Positions 46,080 to 55,161 of a stretch of DNA of 64,000 bases are shown here, piece by piece; within the stretch, counting starts at the first letter, position 1, and each line of letters begins with the position of its first letter. Made by a program: the position numbers and the translations under genes. This DNA is from Chryseobacterium sp. StRB126 (GTDB lineage: Bacteria > Bacteroidota > Bacteroidia > Flavobacteriales > Weeksellaceae): the NCBI RefSeq assembly GCF_000829375.1, contig NZ_AP014624.1, forward strand, positions 4,898,001 through 4,962,000. Direction: 5' to 3'. The notes under the pieces were generated by a model. It searched no databases and was not told where the DNA came from. It saw only the letters and a program-made list of their open reading frames with translations.

Positions 46080-46118
46080 ACAATCAAAACTATAGGTAAG
46101 TTTAAAGCCTTTAAGTAG
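46080..46118 (+). promoter_or_regulatory. Promoter segment shared with 33621-33662
   Basis: CAATCAAAACTATAGGTAAG then TTTAAAGCCTTTAAGTAG aligns over about 38 bases with the segment before the 33693 gene. TAAGTTTA is the presumed -7 box. Confidence 0.65.
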
Positions 46119-46161
46119 AACGATTACTCTAAAAAAAATAGTAATTATTAAATAAAAAACA

Positions 46162-46695
46162 ATGACCAAACAACTAAAACTACTAATCATACTACTAATA
46201 ACAGTTGTAAGTATGAATGTAAATGCTCAAAAGAAAACAACTGCAAAACCTGCAAAACAAGCTACAGAAAACAAAACATCCAAACCAACCAAACAAGAAA
46301 CAATGGATTGGATTGCAGGGAAAATGAAAGAAGGCTTAGGTAAAGAAAGAGAATTTGTTTCATATTCCAATGGAGAATTTGTATATAAAGTAAAAATAGG
46401 TGTCTACGATTGTATTTCCACAGTATATTTAAATAAAATCACAGGTATGTCTCCTGAATATTCCAACGATTTTTATGTGAAAGGTTCAGTTATTAAATAC
46501 ACAGATTTTGGTAAAGAATTTAGCTTTAGAAATTTATCTGATAATGAAATGTCTATTTCAGGCCCTAATTATAATGGATACACCCAGCCTTTTAGCTTCA
46601 AAAATGATGATGCCTTGGTGGCAAGATTAAAGAAAGCTTTTACTACCTTAATTGAATATAACTCAACAAAGAAAGCAGCCGGAGAAGCTTTTTAA
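46162..46695 (+). CDS. Secreted hypothetical protein, paralogue of 27919-28473
   Basis: 177 residues. Signal peptide ending VNAQ, the same KKTTAKPAKQATENKTSKPT linker, and TMDWIAGKMKEGL and SISGPNYNGYTQPF in the domain. The two paralogues are the outermost cargo genes of the groEL island, and both are followed by groEL-derived sequence. Function unknown; the TSKPTKQETMDWI start of the domain may define a small family. Confidence 0.75.
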   Translation: MTKQLKLLIILLITVVSMNVNAQKKTTAKPAKQATENKTSKPTKQETMDWIAGKMKEGLGKEREFVSYSNGEFVYKVKIGVYDCISTVYLNKITGMSPEYSNDFYVKGSVIKYTDFGKEFSFRNLSDNEMSISGPNYNGYTQPFSFKNDDALVARLKKAFTTLIEYNSTKKAAGEAF

Positions 46696-46768
46696 CAGCA
46701 ACATTTGCAAAACAAAATAGTAATATTGAATCTTCTGACTTCTTATATCGAATGGTATAAGAATGCTT

Positions 46769-46832
46769 ATTAAAACAATTTAATATACTACCCGTTCTGC
46801 TTTTGTGGAACGGTTTTTATTTACGAAAATTG
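46769..46832 (+). repeat. groEL 3'-UTR remnant 8 with terminator
   Basis: AAAACAATTTAATATACTAC followed by CCGTTCTGC-TTTTGT-GGAACGG and a T run. It matches copy 3 (GACAATTTAATATACTAACC, then GCTTTTGCAGGGCGG) base for base over long stretches, including the following TTCGAA..ATTGGAT part. It marks the right end of the island. Confidence 0.78.
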
Positions 46833-46875
46833 GATAAAAGTCCAGATCAATAACTACCAATAAAATTATAAAAAA

Positions 46876-47427
46876 ATGAACGATACTTTTACAATTGATG
46901 ATTTGCAGAATATATGGCAAAAGGTAAGTATTCTCCATAATGGACAAACGTATGGAGGTCAAAATAAAAACGAAAAAATAGAATACATCAATCATATTGG
47001 CAGTGTGGTATTTGAAATCATGAATGCAGCTAAAAATACACCAGACTTCAACATAGGGCTCGCTGTAAGATGCGCCTTTCTACACGATACTATAGAAGAT
47101 ACCAACTTGAGTATAGAAACCCTGGAAAAGGAATATGGCCAACAGGTTAAAGAGGGAGTCCTTGCATTAACAAAAAACACAAATCTTGAGAAACGCCATC
47201 AAATGATGGATAGTTTAGACCGAATCAAGTTACAGCCAAAAGAAATATGGGCAGTTAAAATGGCCGATAGAATTTGCAATTTATATGCGCCACCCTATTT
47301 TTGGAAGCAGGTGAAAAAAGAGAAGTATCTTGAAGAAGCAAAAGTTATTTATGAATATTTAAAAGAAGGGAATAACTATTTAGCAAAAAGGTTATTAGAA
47401 AAAATTGAAATGTATCCTAATAAATAG
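46876..47427 (+). CDS. HD-domain phosphohydrolase (SpoT/MESH1-like)
   Basis: 183 residues. His40, then FLHDTIEDT with His70, Asp71, Glu74 and Asp75, and later VKMADRICNLY with Asp near 137 are the metal and catalytic residues of the HD fold shared by (p)ppGpp hydrolases. There is no synthetase or TGS/ACT domain, so it resembles stand-alone small hydrolases. The substrate could be ppGpp or another nucleotide. First gene to the right of the last groEL remnant, so possibly the ancestral neighbour of groEL. Confidence 0.8.
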   Translation: MNDTFTIDDLQNIWQKVSILHNGQTYGGQNKNEKIEYINHIGSVVFEIMNAAKNTPDFNIGLAVRCAFLHDTIEDTNLSIETLEKEYGQQVKEGVLALTKNTNLEKRHQMMDSLDRIKLQPKEIWAVKMADRICNLYAPPYFWKQVKKEKYLEEAKVIYEYLKEGNNYLAKRLLEKIEMYPNK

Positions 47428-47562
47428 ATAAATACAATATTATAAAAAGACGGTCACCGAAAATCTTATTAGTAAATTAGTACTAAATAAGGACTAACAT
47501 TTATACTTTATATTGATATAAATTTGTACTACAGACTTATAACATCTAACCTTCATACCTCT

Positions 47563-48222
47563 ATGCAAAAAGCATTTGAATATCTCAAGCAATTAAAAGA
47601 AAACAACAACCGGGAATGGTTTGCCCAGCATAAATCAGAATATGATTCAATTGTAAAAGAAAACAAAATCTTTTTTAATCAGATCTACACTGAGCTTCAG
47701 GAATATGACAAATTAAAAGGGATCCATATTTTCAGGATTTACAGAGACGTTCGTTTTTCTAAAGATAAGACCCCTTATAAAACTGACTTCGGAGTGGGAT
47801 ATTCTCGTTCAAAACCGATGTTGAGAGGCGGATATTATATTCAGCTGGAACCCGGCAATAGTTTTGTAGGAGGTGGTTTTTGGGGACCTGAGTCCAAAGA
47901 TTTATTGCGTATTCGTAAAGAATTTGAAATCAGCAGCAAGGAAATTGAAAAAATCACTTCAGATGAAACCTTTATAAAATATTTCAGAGAACTTAAAGGT
48001 GATGCGGTAAAAACGGCCCCACGAGGCTTTGATAAAAATCATCCTGCCATAGATTTAATCCGGAAAAAACAATTTGTAGTGATGCGAAAGTTTACTGATA
48101 AAGAGGTTTTATCGGACAATTTTCAGAAAGAAGCAGTGCAAACATTACTGGCCATGCGTCCTTTTTTTGACTATATGAGCGAGGTATTGACAACGGATCT
48201 TAATGGAGAGCCTTTAATTTAA
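47563..48222 (+). CDS. DUF2461 domain protein
   Basis: 219 residues from MQKAFEYLKQLKENNNREWF; a TTG 13 codons upstream is in frame but less likely. NREWFAQHKSEYD, RIYRDVRFSKDKTPYKTDFG and the GGYYIQLEPGNSFVGGGFW stretch are the family signature (also known as TIGR02453). Function unknown; widespread in Bacteroidota. 15 bases before the next gene. Confidence 0.9.
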   Translation: MQKAFEYLKQLKENNNREWFAQHKSEYDSIVKENKIFFNQIYTELQEYDKLKGIHIFRIYRDVRFSKDKTPYKTDFGVGYSRSKPMLRGGYYIQLEPGNSFVGGGFWGPESKDLLRIRKEFEISSKEIEKITSDETFIKYFRELKGDAVKTAPRGFDKNHPAIDLIRKKQFVVMRKFTDKEVLSDNFQKEAVQTLLAMRPFFDYMSEVLTTDLNGEPLI

Positions 48223-48237
48223 AATATTCTTTAAACA

Positions 48238-49260
48238 ATGCAATATCATAAACAATTCTTCATATTCTTCACCACTCTCCTACTTTTAGCCAATCATACA
48301 TTTGCCCAGACGAAGCAGATAGCACAAATAGACTCTTTAATGAAATCAGCCAATCAAGCGGGGTTTTTTAATGGAAACATTCTGGTTTCAAAAAATAATA
48401 AAATTATTTACAATGCCTCTTTTGGATTTACAGATGCTACAAAAACGAAAAAGCTAACACCTGATTACAGATTTAATATTGGATCCATTACCAAAGAATT
48501 TAGTGGTGTAGCATTGCTGCAATTACAAGAAAAAGGGAAATTGAAATTAGAGGACGATGTCTCTCAATATATCCCGGAATTGCCAAAATGGGCCAATGAG
48601 GTTTCTATAAAAGATGTATTGCAGTACACAAGCGGGCTTCCTAATGTAAACTGGAAAAAAATTAAAAGTAATCAAGATGTTTTTGATGATTTAAAATTAA
48701 TTGAGAAGCTTGATTTTGTTCCGGGAACTCAATACGATTACAACATGAACAATGTTTTCCTAAGACAGGTTATTGTTGAAAAAATTACGGGAATGACTTA
48801 CAAAGATTATGTAAGTAAAAATATTTTCAAGCCCTGTAAAATGAATTCTTCCGAAATCACGCCTATTGTTGAAAAAAAATTGATTGCAAAAGGTTTTAAT
48901 AACAAATTAGTAGAAGATAAACCGGATTTTTTGGTTGGCGGAACTTTCTTAACCACCACTGATTTGCTAAAGTTCGTGACTTGCCTTCATTCAAAAAAGA
49001 TAATCAATGAAAATTCATTATTTGAATTGGGACAACATTTTAATTCATCGGATACTCAATCCTCTTTGGGAGAAGCTAAATTTAAAAACAAAAAATTAGT
49101 TGCCCACTCTCACGATGGAAGAGCCGGAAATTACGAAGCTCTTTTAGTATCTGACTTAAATGATAATTTCACCATTATTCTACTGGGAAATAACTATCAG
49201 GGAAAGTTATTCGAAATCTCGGATGCTATTACCGCCATTTTGAAAAAAGGAAACAAATAA
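48238..49260 (+). CDS. Secreted serine hydrolase, beta-lactamase/PBP fold
   Basis: 340 residues with a signal peptide ending FAQ (24). S83-I-T-K86 is the nucleophile motif and HSHDGRAGNYE is the third motif. At the place of the usual Tyr-Ser-Asn the sequence is YDYNMNNVF, so the Asn after Tyr-x is Met, which may lower or alter activity. Family members are esterases, D-aminopeptidases or DD-peptidases. First of four such genes in 12 kb. Confidence 0.83.
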   Translation: MQYHKQFFIFFTTLLLLANHTFAQTKQIAQIDSLMKSANQAGFFNGNILVSKNNKIIYNASFGFTDATKTKKLTPDYRFNIGSITKEFSGVALLQLQEKGKLKLEDDVSQYIPELPKWANEVSIKDVLQYTSGLPNVNWKKIKSNQDVFDDLKLIEKLDFVPGTQYDYNMNNVFLRQVIVEKITGMTYKDYVSKNIFKPCKMNSSEITPIVEKKLIAKGFNNKLVEDKPDFLVGGTFLTTTDLLKFVTCLHSKKIINENSLFELGQHFNSSDTQSSLGEAKFKNKKLVAHSHDGRAGNYEALLVSDLNDNFTIILLGNNYQGKLFEISDAITAILKKGNK

Positions 49261-49269
49261 TAAATACGG

Positions 49270-49893
49270 ATGTTTAAAATCAAAGATAAATTATTTGACC
49301 TACAGTACGCCTATTTGGACGCTTTTGTCAATACAGACCAACAACTGGTTTTCGGGCTGCAGATTAAAGCAACAGGAAAAGATCCGATTCCTGATGATGA
49401 CAATGATACTGATGGTTTATTTTTTCCGGAGGAGGAGTTATTTTTTAATTCGGAAATAATATTAAAGGTTAATCCCAATGAAATAGAAAGATGGCAGGAT
49501 ATTGCAGGAAGAACAATTGAATGGGAAGATTATCCGGAGGACGAACAGGAACCTCACGCTCTATTTTATGTTTATGAGCACACCGAAATATATAATGCAA
49601 AAATTGAGTTTAAAACATCAGAAGATAAGATGATCGTAAAAATTAAAGCCGCCTGTGATATCTATGCAGGAGAATCTTTTTCTGATAATCTCCCTTTAGA
49701 AGTTGAAACCGAAATTGACTTTTACGGAATACTTTGTGGCAAAGGCACTACTGAAGAACAATGCTTAAAAAAAGTAGATCCATACCTCAATATAGATACC
49801 TTAAAAGTTGTCCAGAATAAATACGGAATATCCATTGCAGTCCCGAAGGATACAAATATGGAAACCAATTTACTCATATTAGCAGACTATTAA
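49270..49893 (+). CDS. Orphan acidic protein
   Basis: 207 residues, very acidic (DDDNDTDGLFFPEEE) and without a signal peptide. Starts MFKIKDKLFDLQYAYLDAFV and later has WQDIAGRTIEWEDYPEDEQEPHALFYVYEH. Strand-rich with no known family. It follows the serine hydrolase gene by nine bases, so it is probably co-transcribed; the style is that of immunity proteins. Confidence 0.62.
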   Translation: MFKIKDKLFDLQYAYLDAFVNTDQQLVFGLQIKATGKDPIPDDDNDTDGLFFPEEELFFNSEIILKVNPNEIERWQDIAGRTIEWEDYPEDEQEPHALFYVYEHTEIYNAKIEFKTSEDKMIVKIKAACDIYAGESFSDNLPLEVETEIDFYGILCGKGTTEEQCLKKVDPYLNIDTLKVVQNKYGISIAVPKDTNMETNLLILADY

Positions 49894-49953
49894 TTGTATT
49901 GGACCTGCATTCTTTAAATCTATATATTTAATTAATATTCATAATAATACAAT

Positions 49954-51039
49954 ATGGCCTTCAGATACAGATTCATTGTTATTTTCTCTTTCTTTAGTCA
50001 ATTGATATTCTCACAGAATTGTAAGAAATATATTGATTCTGTGAGGCAGGCATTTCATATTCCTGAGGTTAGTTATGCCATTACCAATGAAAAAGACATA
50101 AAAAGTATAGGGAGCCTTGGATTCCATGCAGTGAATCTCAAAGATTCAGCTAGTCTGAATGACCGGTTCCATATAGGGTCCAATACAAAAGCTATGACTG
50201 CTTTTATGATTGCAAAATATATTGAAAAAGGAAAACTGAAGTGGAACACTAAATTTTTTGATCTTTTCCCTGAATGGAAAAAAAAATCCAGAAAAGAATA
50301 TTATAATATTACATTAGAAGAGCTTCTCTCCCACCGCACATTTGTACAGCCTTTTCAGGGAGAAAAAGATCCCCAGATTCCTGAATTTGAGGGAAATCAG
50401 GCTGAACAAAGAAAACAATTTGGAAAATTTGTTCTGACTTTATCTCCGGTAACTCCAGAAAGTAGCCAATCTTATGTTTACTCAAACGCAGGCTATACAT
50501 TAGCTGCCTTAATGGTTGAAAAAGTCACTAAAAAAAACTGGGAACAATTGATGAATCAGGTTTTCAATACTGATCTGAAATTAAATATTAAATTCTCATG
50601 GCCTGAAAATCAAAAAACAAAAGACACATGGGGACATTCTTTTGAAAATGGGCAGCTCGTTCCCATTCCTTCCACCACAGATTATCATCTTGATTATACT
50701 GAACCTTCCGGAGATCTTAATATTAAACTTCCCGATTATATAAAATTCATTCAGATGAATCTGAAAGGACTGAAGGGAGAAAATAATTATTTGAAAACTT
50801 CTACTTACCAATATATACACAATCATTTTCCACAGTATTCTATGGGTTGGTACAATATATCCGAAAAAGAGACACAATGGTCTACTCATTCTGGAACTGC
50901 CGGCACTTATTATACTTTGGTTCACATTGATAAAACAGATGGTGTTGCTTATATTGTTTTCACAAATTCTTTTAATGAAGAAACAACTAATGGGGTAAGA
51001 CTAATAATGCGTTATCTAAAAAAACTAAATAAAACATGA
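49954..51039 (+). CDS. Secreted serine hydrolase, beta-lactamase/PBP fold
   Basis: 361 residues with a signal peptide ending FSQ (21). S76-N-T-K79 (HIGSNTKAMT), YSN in YVYSNAGYTLAALM and HSG in THSGTAGTYYT are all present, so catalysis is likely. Substrate unknown. The first mature cysteine NCKKY is two residues past the signal. Confidence 0.85.
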   Translation: MAFRYRFIVIFSFFSQLIFSQNCKKYIDSVRQAFHIPEVSYAITNEKDIKSIGSLGFHAVNLKDSASLNDRFHIGSNTKAMTAFMIAKYIEKGKLKWNTKFFDLFPEWKKKSRKEYYNITLEELLSHRTFVQPFQGEKDPQIPEFEGNQAEQRKQFGKFVLTLSPVTPESSQSYVYSNAGYTLAALMVEKVTKKNWEQLMNQVFNTDLKLNIKFSWPENQKTKDTWGHSFENGQLVPIPSTTDYHLDYTEPSGDLNIKLPDYIKFIQMNLKGLKGENNYLKTSTYQYIHNHFPQYSMGWYNISEKETQWSTHSGTAGTYYTLVHIDKTDGVAYIVFTNSFNEETTNGVRLIMRYLKKLNKT

Positions 51040-51064
51040 TAATATAAACAACTTATTGAGATAG

Positions 51065-51628
51065 ATGCTTATTGAAAACAAAGGAATAACTACCAGCAGT
51101 TTTTACATACCTCCATTCAAATTAAACGCAGGAGAATTTGTTGTACTATTTTTGTATAACGGACAACATTTTCATGAAACAAAAACATTTCTGAAAGATA
51201 TTTTTTCCGGAAGAACTAAAAATGAAAGTGCTGTGATAAATAAAAATATGACCTATGCTGAACATTATAAAGAATCGGCTTTTAGACAACTCTTTTATCC
51301 ACAGACTGTCGGAAAATATTTAAAAAAGAATGCCAATTTAAACAGCTTATATGCAAGAAAAATTTATGAAATTAAGGGTATAAACGAAAACACTAAGATC
51401 AAAACACTTTCTGCAAATTCTACGCTGTTACTATCTTTGTACACTACTCTTTCCAATACAGATACTATTATGCTGGATCTGCAGGGACAAGGTCCCATCG
51501 AAGCAAAAGAGATTTACAAAATAATCAACGAGTTTGTGAAAAATGGGGGTTCGGCACTTTTGTGTGAAGGCTATAACGATCTGAAAAATGAATGTACAAA
51601 ATATATTGAGCTGCAATGGAATCAATAA
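51065..51628 (+). CDS. Hypothetical protein
   Basis: 187 residues. MLIENKGITTSSFYIPPFKLNAGEFVVLFL is followed by HETKTFLKDIFSGR and a C-terminal LDLQGQGPIEAKEIYKIINEFVKNGGSALLC. The end resembles the region after the Walker B strand in ABC-type ATPases, but no Walker A is present, so it may be a degenerate or unrelated protein. 25 bases after the serine hydrolase. Confidence 0.55.
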   Translation: MLIENKGITTSSFYIPPFKLNAGEFVVLFLYNGQHFHETKTFLKDIFSGRTKNESAVINKNMTYAEHYKESAFRQLFYPQTVGKYLKKNANLNSLYARKIYEIKGINENTKIKTLSANSTLLLSLYTTLSNTDTIMLDLQGQGPIEAKEIYKIINEFVKNGGSALLCEGYNDLKNECTKYIELQWNQ

Positions 51629-51665
51629 CGATTCACTTAAATTTACACATTAATCTTTATTTGAC

Positions 51666-52091
51666 ATGAACATCCAAAAACAAATCTCAGAATACATTAA
51701 CAGCCAGCCTGAGCCCAAGCGTACCGATATGCAAGAGCTTCACGATCTCATGCTGGAACTTATGCCGGATGATACATTGTGGTTTTTGGATGGTAAAAAT
51801 GATGAAGGCAAAACGGTTTCTAATCCAAATATCGGATATGGCCTTCGAACGATTCAATATGCGGATGGAAAAACTAAGGATTTTTATCAGATCGGAATGA
51901 GTGCCAATACTACGGGAATATCTGTTTATATTATGGGAATAGATGATAAAACTTATTTAACCAGAACCTTTGGAGAAAAAATAGGAAAAGCAAGCGTAAC
52001 AGGATATTGTATTAAGTTTAGAGCCTTGAAAGATATCAATATTGAGATTCTTAAAGCAGCTATACAATATGGCTACGAGCAAAAGCCTTAA
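51666..52091 (+). CDS. DUF1801 domain protein
   Basis: 141 residues. ISEYINSQPEPKRTDMQELHDLMLELMPD at the start and a middle block with NIGYGLRTIQYADGKTKDFYQIGMSANTTGISVYIMG fit the DUF1801/YdhG-like fold, which is related to frataxin-like proteins. Function unknown. Cytoplasmic. Confidence 0.78.
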   Translation: MNIQKQISEYINSQPEPKRTDMQELHDLMLELMPDDTLWFLDGKNDEGKTVSNPNIGYGLRTIQYADGKTKDFYQIGMSANTTGISVYIMGIDDKTYLTRTFGEKIGKASVTGYCIKFRALKDINIEILKAAIQYGYEQKP

Positions 52092-52122
52092 TTTTACGAT
52101 AATTTTCATTAACATCAATACC

Positions 52123-52410
52123 GTGGAATCATCTAATAAACCAGCCAGTAAACTCACCTTATTTCTCATTTTAGGAATATTATCTCTACTTATCGGTTTA
52201 TTTTTTTCTTATACGGCATTCACCAGTGTTTCTGCAGCAGATGGTTTAGCAGGAATGTATATCTTATTGGGACTAATTCCAGTTGTTATTCTCATCATTG
52301 CAGACAGAATCTGTGTCCGGAAATTTGGAGCAAAAAAAGTGAACAAAGTACAGTTTTATATTATAGGAATATTGGTCCTGCTCTTTATTCTGAACTGGAT
52401 AAGATTATAG
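52123..52410 (+). CDS. Small membrane protein
   Basis: 95 residues from the GTG at 52123 (ESSNKPASKLTLFLIL...). The frame opens at 52042 within the preceding gene; the GTG start leaves a short polar N-terminus before three hydrophobic helices (LFLILGILSLLIGLFFSYTAF, GMYILLGLIPVVILIIA, FYIIGILVLLFILNWI). A short basic loop RICVRKFGAKKVNK lies between helices 2 and 3. Function unknown. Confidence 0.62.
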   Translation: MESSNKPASKLTLFLILGILSLLIGLFFSYTAFTSVSAADGLAGMYILLGLIPVVILIIADRICVRKFGAKKVNKVQFYIIGILVLLFILNWIRL

Positions 52411-52504
52411 GCTCAATAGAATGTCTGGAAAACGTATTAAGTGTCTTAAAGAAATATTTTTGTCATTACAGACTATTAGAAAATCTTATAAACTCACTAT
52501 CCAA

Positions 52505-53224
52505 ATGCTGATAAAACATAATTATTTACTTTTTCTTCTACTCTTTCTTTTCATCTCCTGTAAAGAAAAAATACAGCATGAAAATAACTTTGTCATGTAT
52601 CAGGTGAATCCCCAAAAACAGACTGTAAAATTATATTGGAAGAACAATAAAAATGAAATCCTAAAAAGCATCAATAATCTGAAAAATGAAACGGAATCTG
52701 GGAATGAAAAATTAGTTTTCGCCATGAATGGTGGAATGTTTGAACCAGACAACGCACCCAAAGGACTTTATATTGAAAACTTCAAAACCTTGAAATCTAT
52801 AGACACACTGCAGGGTTCCGGAAATTTCTATCTTCAGCCCAATGGAATATTTTATATCACCAAAAATCATCAACCCGGCATTACGGAAACAAAAAAATTC
52901 AGACAAGATGCAGACATCCAATATGCCACTCAATCTGGCCCGATGTTACTCATTGATGGTAAGATCAACCCTATTTTTCAAAAAGATTCTAAAAATCTGA
53001 ATATCAGAAACGGTGTCGGTATTTTGGAAAATGGAGAAGTTATTTTTGCAATGTCTAAAAAGGAAATTAATTTTTATAGTCTTGCTCAACTTTTTAAAGA
53101 AATGGGATGTAAGAATGCTTTATATCTCGATGGCTACGTTTCCAGAGCCTATCTTCCAGAAAAAAACTGGATTCAGACTGATGGAGACTTTGGTGTAATG
53201 GTAGGAGTTACGGCATCTAAATAG
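52505..53224 (+). CDS. Phosphodiester glycosidase family lipoprotein
   Basis: 239 residues from MLIKHNYLLFLLLFLFISCK; lipobox FISC. The frame begins at 52421, but this start gives the export signal. Motifs AMNGGMFEPDNAPKGLY, QSGPMLLIDGK, RNGVGI and LYLDGYVSRAYLP are those of the NAGPA/phosphodiester glycosidase fold (PF09992), which removes GlcNAc from phosphodiesters. Substrate here unknown. Surface or periplasmic. Confidence 0.82.
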   Translation: MLIKHNYLLFLLLFLFISCKEKIQHENNFVMYQVNPQKQTVKLYWKNNKNEILKSINNLKNETESGNEKLVFAMNGGMFEPDNAPKGLYIENFKTLKSIDTLQGSGNFYLQPNGIFYITKNHQPGITETKKFRQDADIQYATQSGPMLLIDGKINPIFQKDSKNLNIRNGVGILENGEVIFAMSKKEINFYSLAQLFKEMGCKNALYLDGYVSRAYLPEKNWIQTDGDFGVMVGVTASK

Positions 53225-53320
53225 AATTATTTTCATAAAATATTTTTTTCAACAGGTAAAATATACTTACCTTTCTCTTAAACTTTATCCAAAGATTAAC
53301 CCCATCATTTCCTATTAAAC

Positions 53321-53860
53321 ATGAAAAAAATCATATTAGACCTGGCAACAACCTTAGACGGATTTATTGAAGGACCCAACGGAGAAATCGATTGGTGTAT
53401 TATGGATGATGACATGGATTTTGATGGTTTTATCTCAGGAATCGATACTATTTTCTATGGAAGAGTGAGCTATGATGCTTGGGGAAATTATCAGCCTGAT
53501 GAAAATGTTGCTTCTGAAGAAAAAGAATTCTGGAAAACCATTCATACAAAAAATAAATTTGTCTTTTCAAGCCAGAACCGGGAAGATGAAAAGGCAACAT
53601 TCATCCATTCCGATCTTGTGGAAAATGTGTTAGAAATAAAAAAACAGGGCGGCAAGGATATTTGGCTATATGGCGGAGCAAGTCTTATCAAAACTTTTAT
53701 TCAGCATAATCTGATTGATGTTTATAGAATATCTGTACATCCGGTTGCCTTAGGAAGTGGGAAGCCTCTTTTTGAAGATTTAAAAGAGAGGTTAAATTTA
53801 AAACTTATTGAAACCAATATTTTTAAATCCGGTGTTGTACAACTTATTTATCATCCATAA
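53321..53860 (+). CDS. Dihydrofolate reductase / RibD C-terminal family protein
   Basis: 179 residues. MKKIILDLATTLDGFIEGPNGEIDW is the characteristic start, and KDIWLYGGASLIKTFIQHNLIDVYRISVHPVALGSGKPLF closes the NADPH-binding fold. This branch (YwjB/YyaP-like) has not been linked to a reaction; it is not the essential FolA. Monocistronic. Confidence 0.87.
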   Translation: MKKIILDLATTLDGFIEGPNGEIDWCIMDDDMDFDGFISGIDTIFYGRVSYDAWGNYQPDENVASEEKEFWKTIHTKNKFVFSSQNREDEKATFIHSDLVENVLEIKKQGGKDIWLYGGASLIKTFIQHNLIDVYRISVHPVALGSGKPLFEDLKERLNLKLIETNIFKSGVVQLIYHP

Positions 53861-53894
53861 GCTGTAATCTTACAATAAAACACGATCCTTAATC

Positions 53895-54269
53895 ATGAAT
53901 GTAAAACTAGACTCCATCATTCTGTATGTACAAAATATTGATTTACTCAAGCATTTTTATGTTGAAAACTTTAGCCTAAAGATGATGGAAGAAGATGCTG
54001 TATGGGTTTTGATGAATGCAGGAACCATCAATATTGGGCTTCATAAAATCGGTGACCAGTATCTGGAAAAAATAGAAACCGGTCATCAATTTGACAATAA
54101 TACCAAACTTATTTTTGAGGTGGATACAGATATTGAATCAGCTAGAAATGAACTGCTGTTGAAAAAAGTTGAAATGAGAGCTATCAAAACTTTCGAGAAC
54201 TATGATTTTTGGTTGTGTGACGGCACGGATCCTGAGGGAAATGTATTTCAGTTAAAATGCAGAAAATAG
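53895..54269 (+). CDS. VOC (glyoxalase/bleomycin-resistance) family protein
   Basis: 124 residues of one VOC module pair. VKLDSIILYVQNIDLLKHFYVENFSLKMMEEDA at the start and LCDGTDPEGNVFQLKCR at the end, with the metal ligand region intact (His55-like GLHKIG, Glu in GNVFQLK region uncertain). Reaction unknown: dioxygenase, isomerase or binding protein are all possible. Confidence 0.85.
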   Translation: MNVKLDSIILYVQNIDLLKHFYVENFSLKMMEEDAVWVLMNAGTINIGLHKIGDQYLEKIETGHQFDNNTKLIFEVDTDIESARNELLLKKVEMRAIKTFENYDFWLCDGTDPEGNVFQLKCRK

Positions 54270-54317
54270 CACAGGAAACCAGATTTTTACCATTTAAATC
54301 CTATTAAAACTCATCCC

Positions 54318-55098
54318 ATGAAAACAAAGAATGTACTTGGATTTTTATTTTTACTCACCGCTCATTTTTTATTCGGACAAAATATATTGACTATTGAAAA
54401 ACAACTGAGTGATGCCTTTCAAAAAAATTGATTACTGGTCTTCCGAAGGCAGAGATCATAAAAACTCTTATGATTCTTTAGTTTTAGCCAACACAAAATT
54501 TGAAAACTTGTTAGTCAGATATACATCTTCTCATCCTCAGACCCTTCACCATGATTTTAAATCTTTAGAGAAAATCGGACTCTCTGTTGCAACTTCAGAA
54601 GATGGCAAATTCCGGATTTATTCATGGGATACATGGACAGGCGGAACCATGCATTTTTTCAAAAATGTGTACCAATATGAAGCAAATAAAAAAGTGTTTT
54701 CTAAAGCTGTAGAGAGCCAAGGTGAAGGCGATCCGGGATGTTATTATTACCAGATCAACGATATTGTTTCAGAAAACAAAAAATATTACCTTACCCAAAG
54801 TAAAGCCATACTAAGTTCCGGCATGAGTTACCATGCTATCAAAGTTTTTTCTATTGATAATGGGCAGCTGAATGATAAAGCTCAACTCATCAAAACCCAA
54901 AGCGGTATCAAAAATCAGCTGGGTTACGAAGTAGATCTTACTGCTTCACCTAACAGAAATTATGAAGGAAAAGATTATGATATTGAATATGATTCTAAAA
55001 ATAAAATCATCCATATTCCTTTAATACAGGCAGATTCTAAAGTGACTGCCAAGAAGATCAGGTATCAGTTTAAAGGAAAATATTTTGAAAAGTTATAA
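54318..55098 (+). pseudogene. Secreted hypothetical protein with a frameshift in an A7 tract
   Basis: ATG at 54318 begins a signal peptide (KTKNVLGFLFLLTAHFLFGQ) and continues NILTIEKQLSDAFQKN to a TGA. The remaining 229 residues lie in the next frame (from a GTG at 54409), starting KKIDYWSSEGRDHKNSYD. With six rather than seven A at 54421-54427 the frames join as DAFQKIDYWSSEG. So the gene is either broken, misread in sequencing, or switchable by slippage. The body contains SWDTWTGGTMHFFKNVYQYE. Family not recognised. Confidence 0.7.
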
Positions 55099-55161
55099 CA
55101 GACTTTTTAGCCGCATCGATATTTTCTTTGTTTGCATTAATTTTCGGAAAAGATTTGAAAA

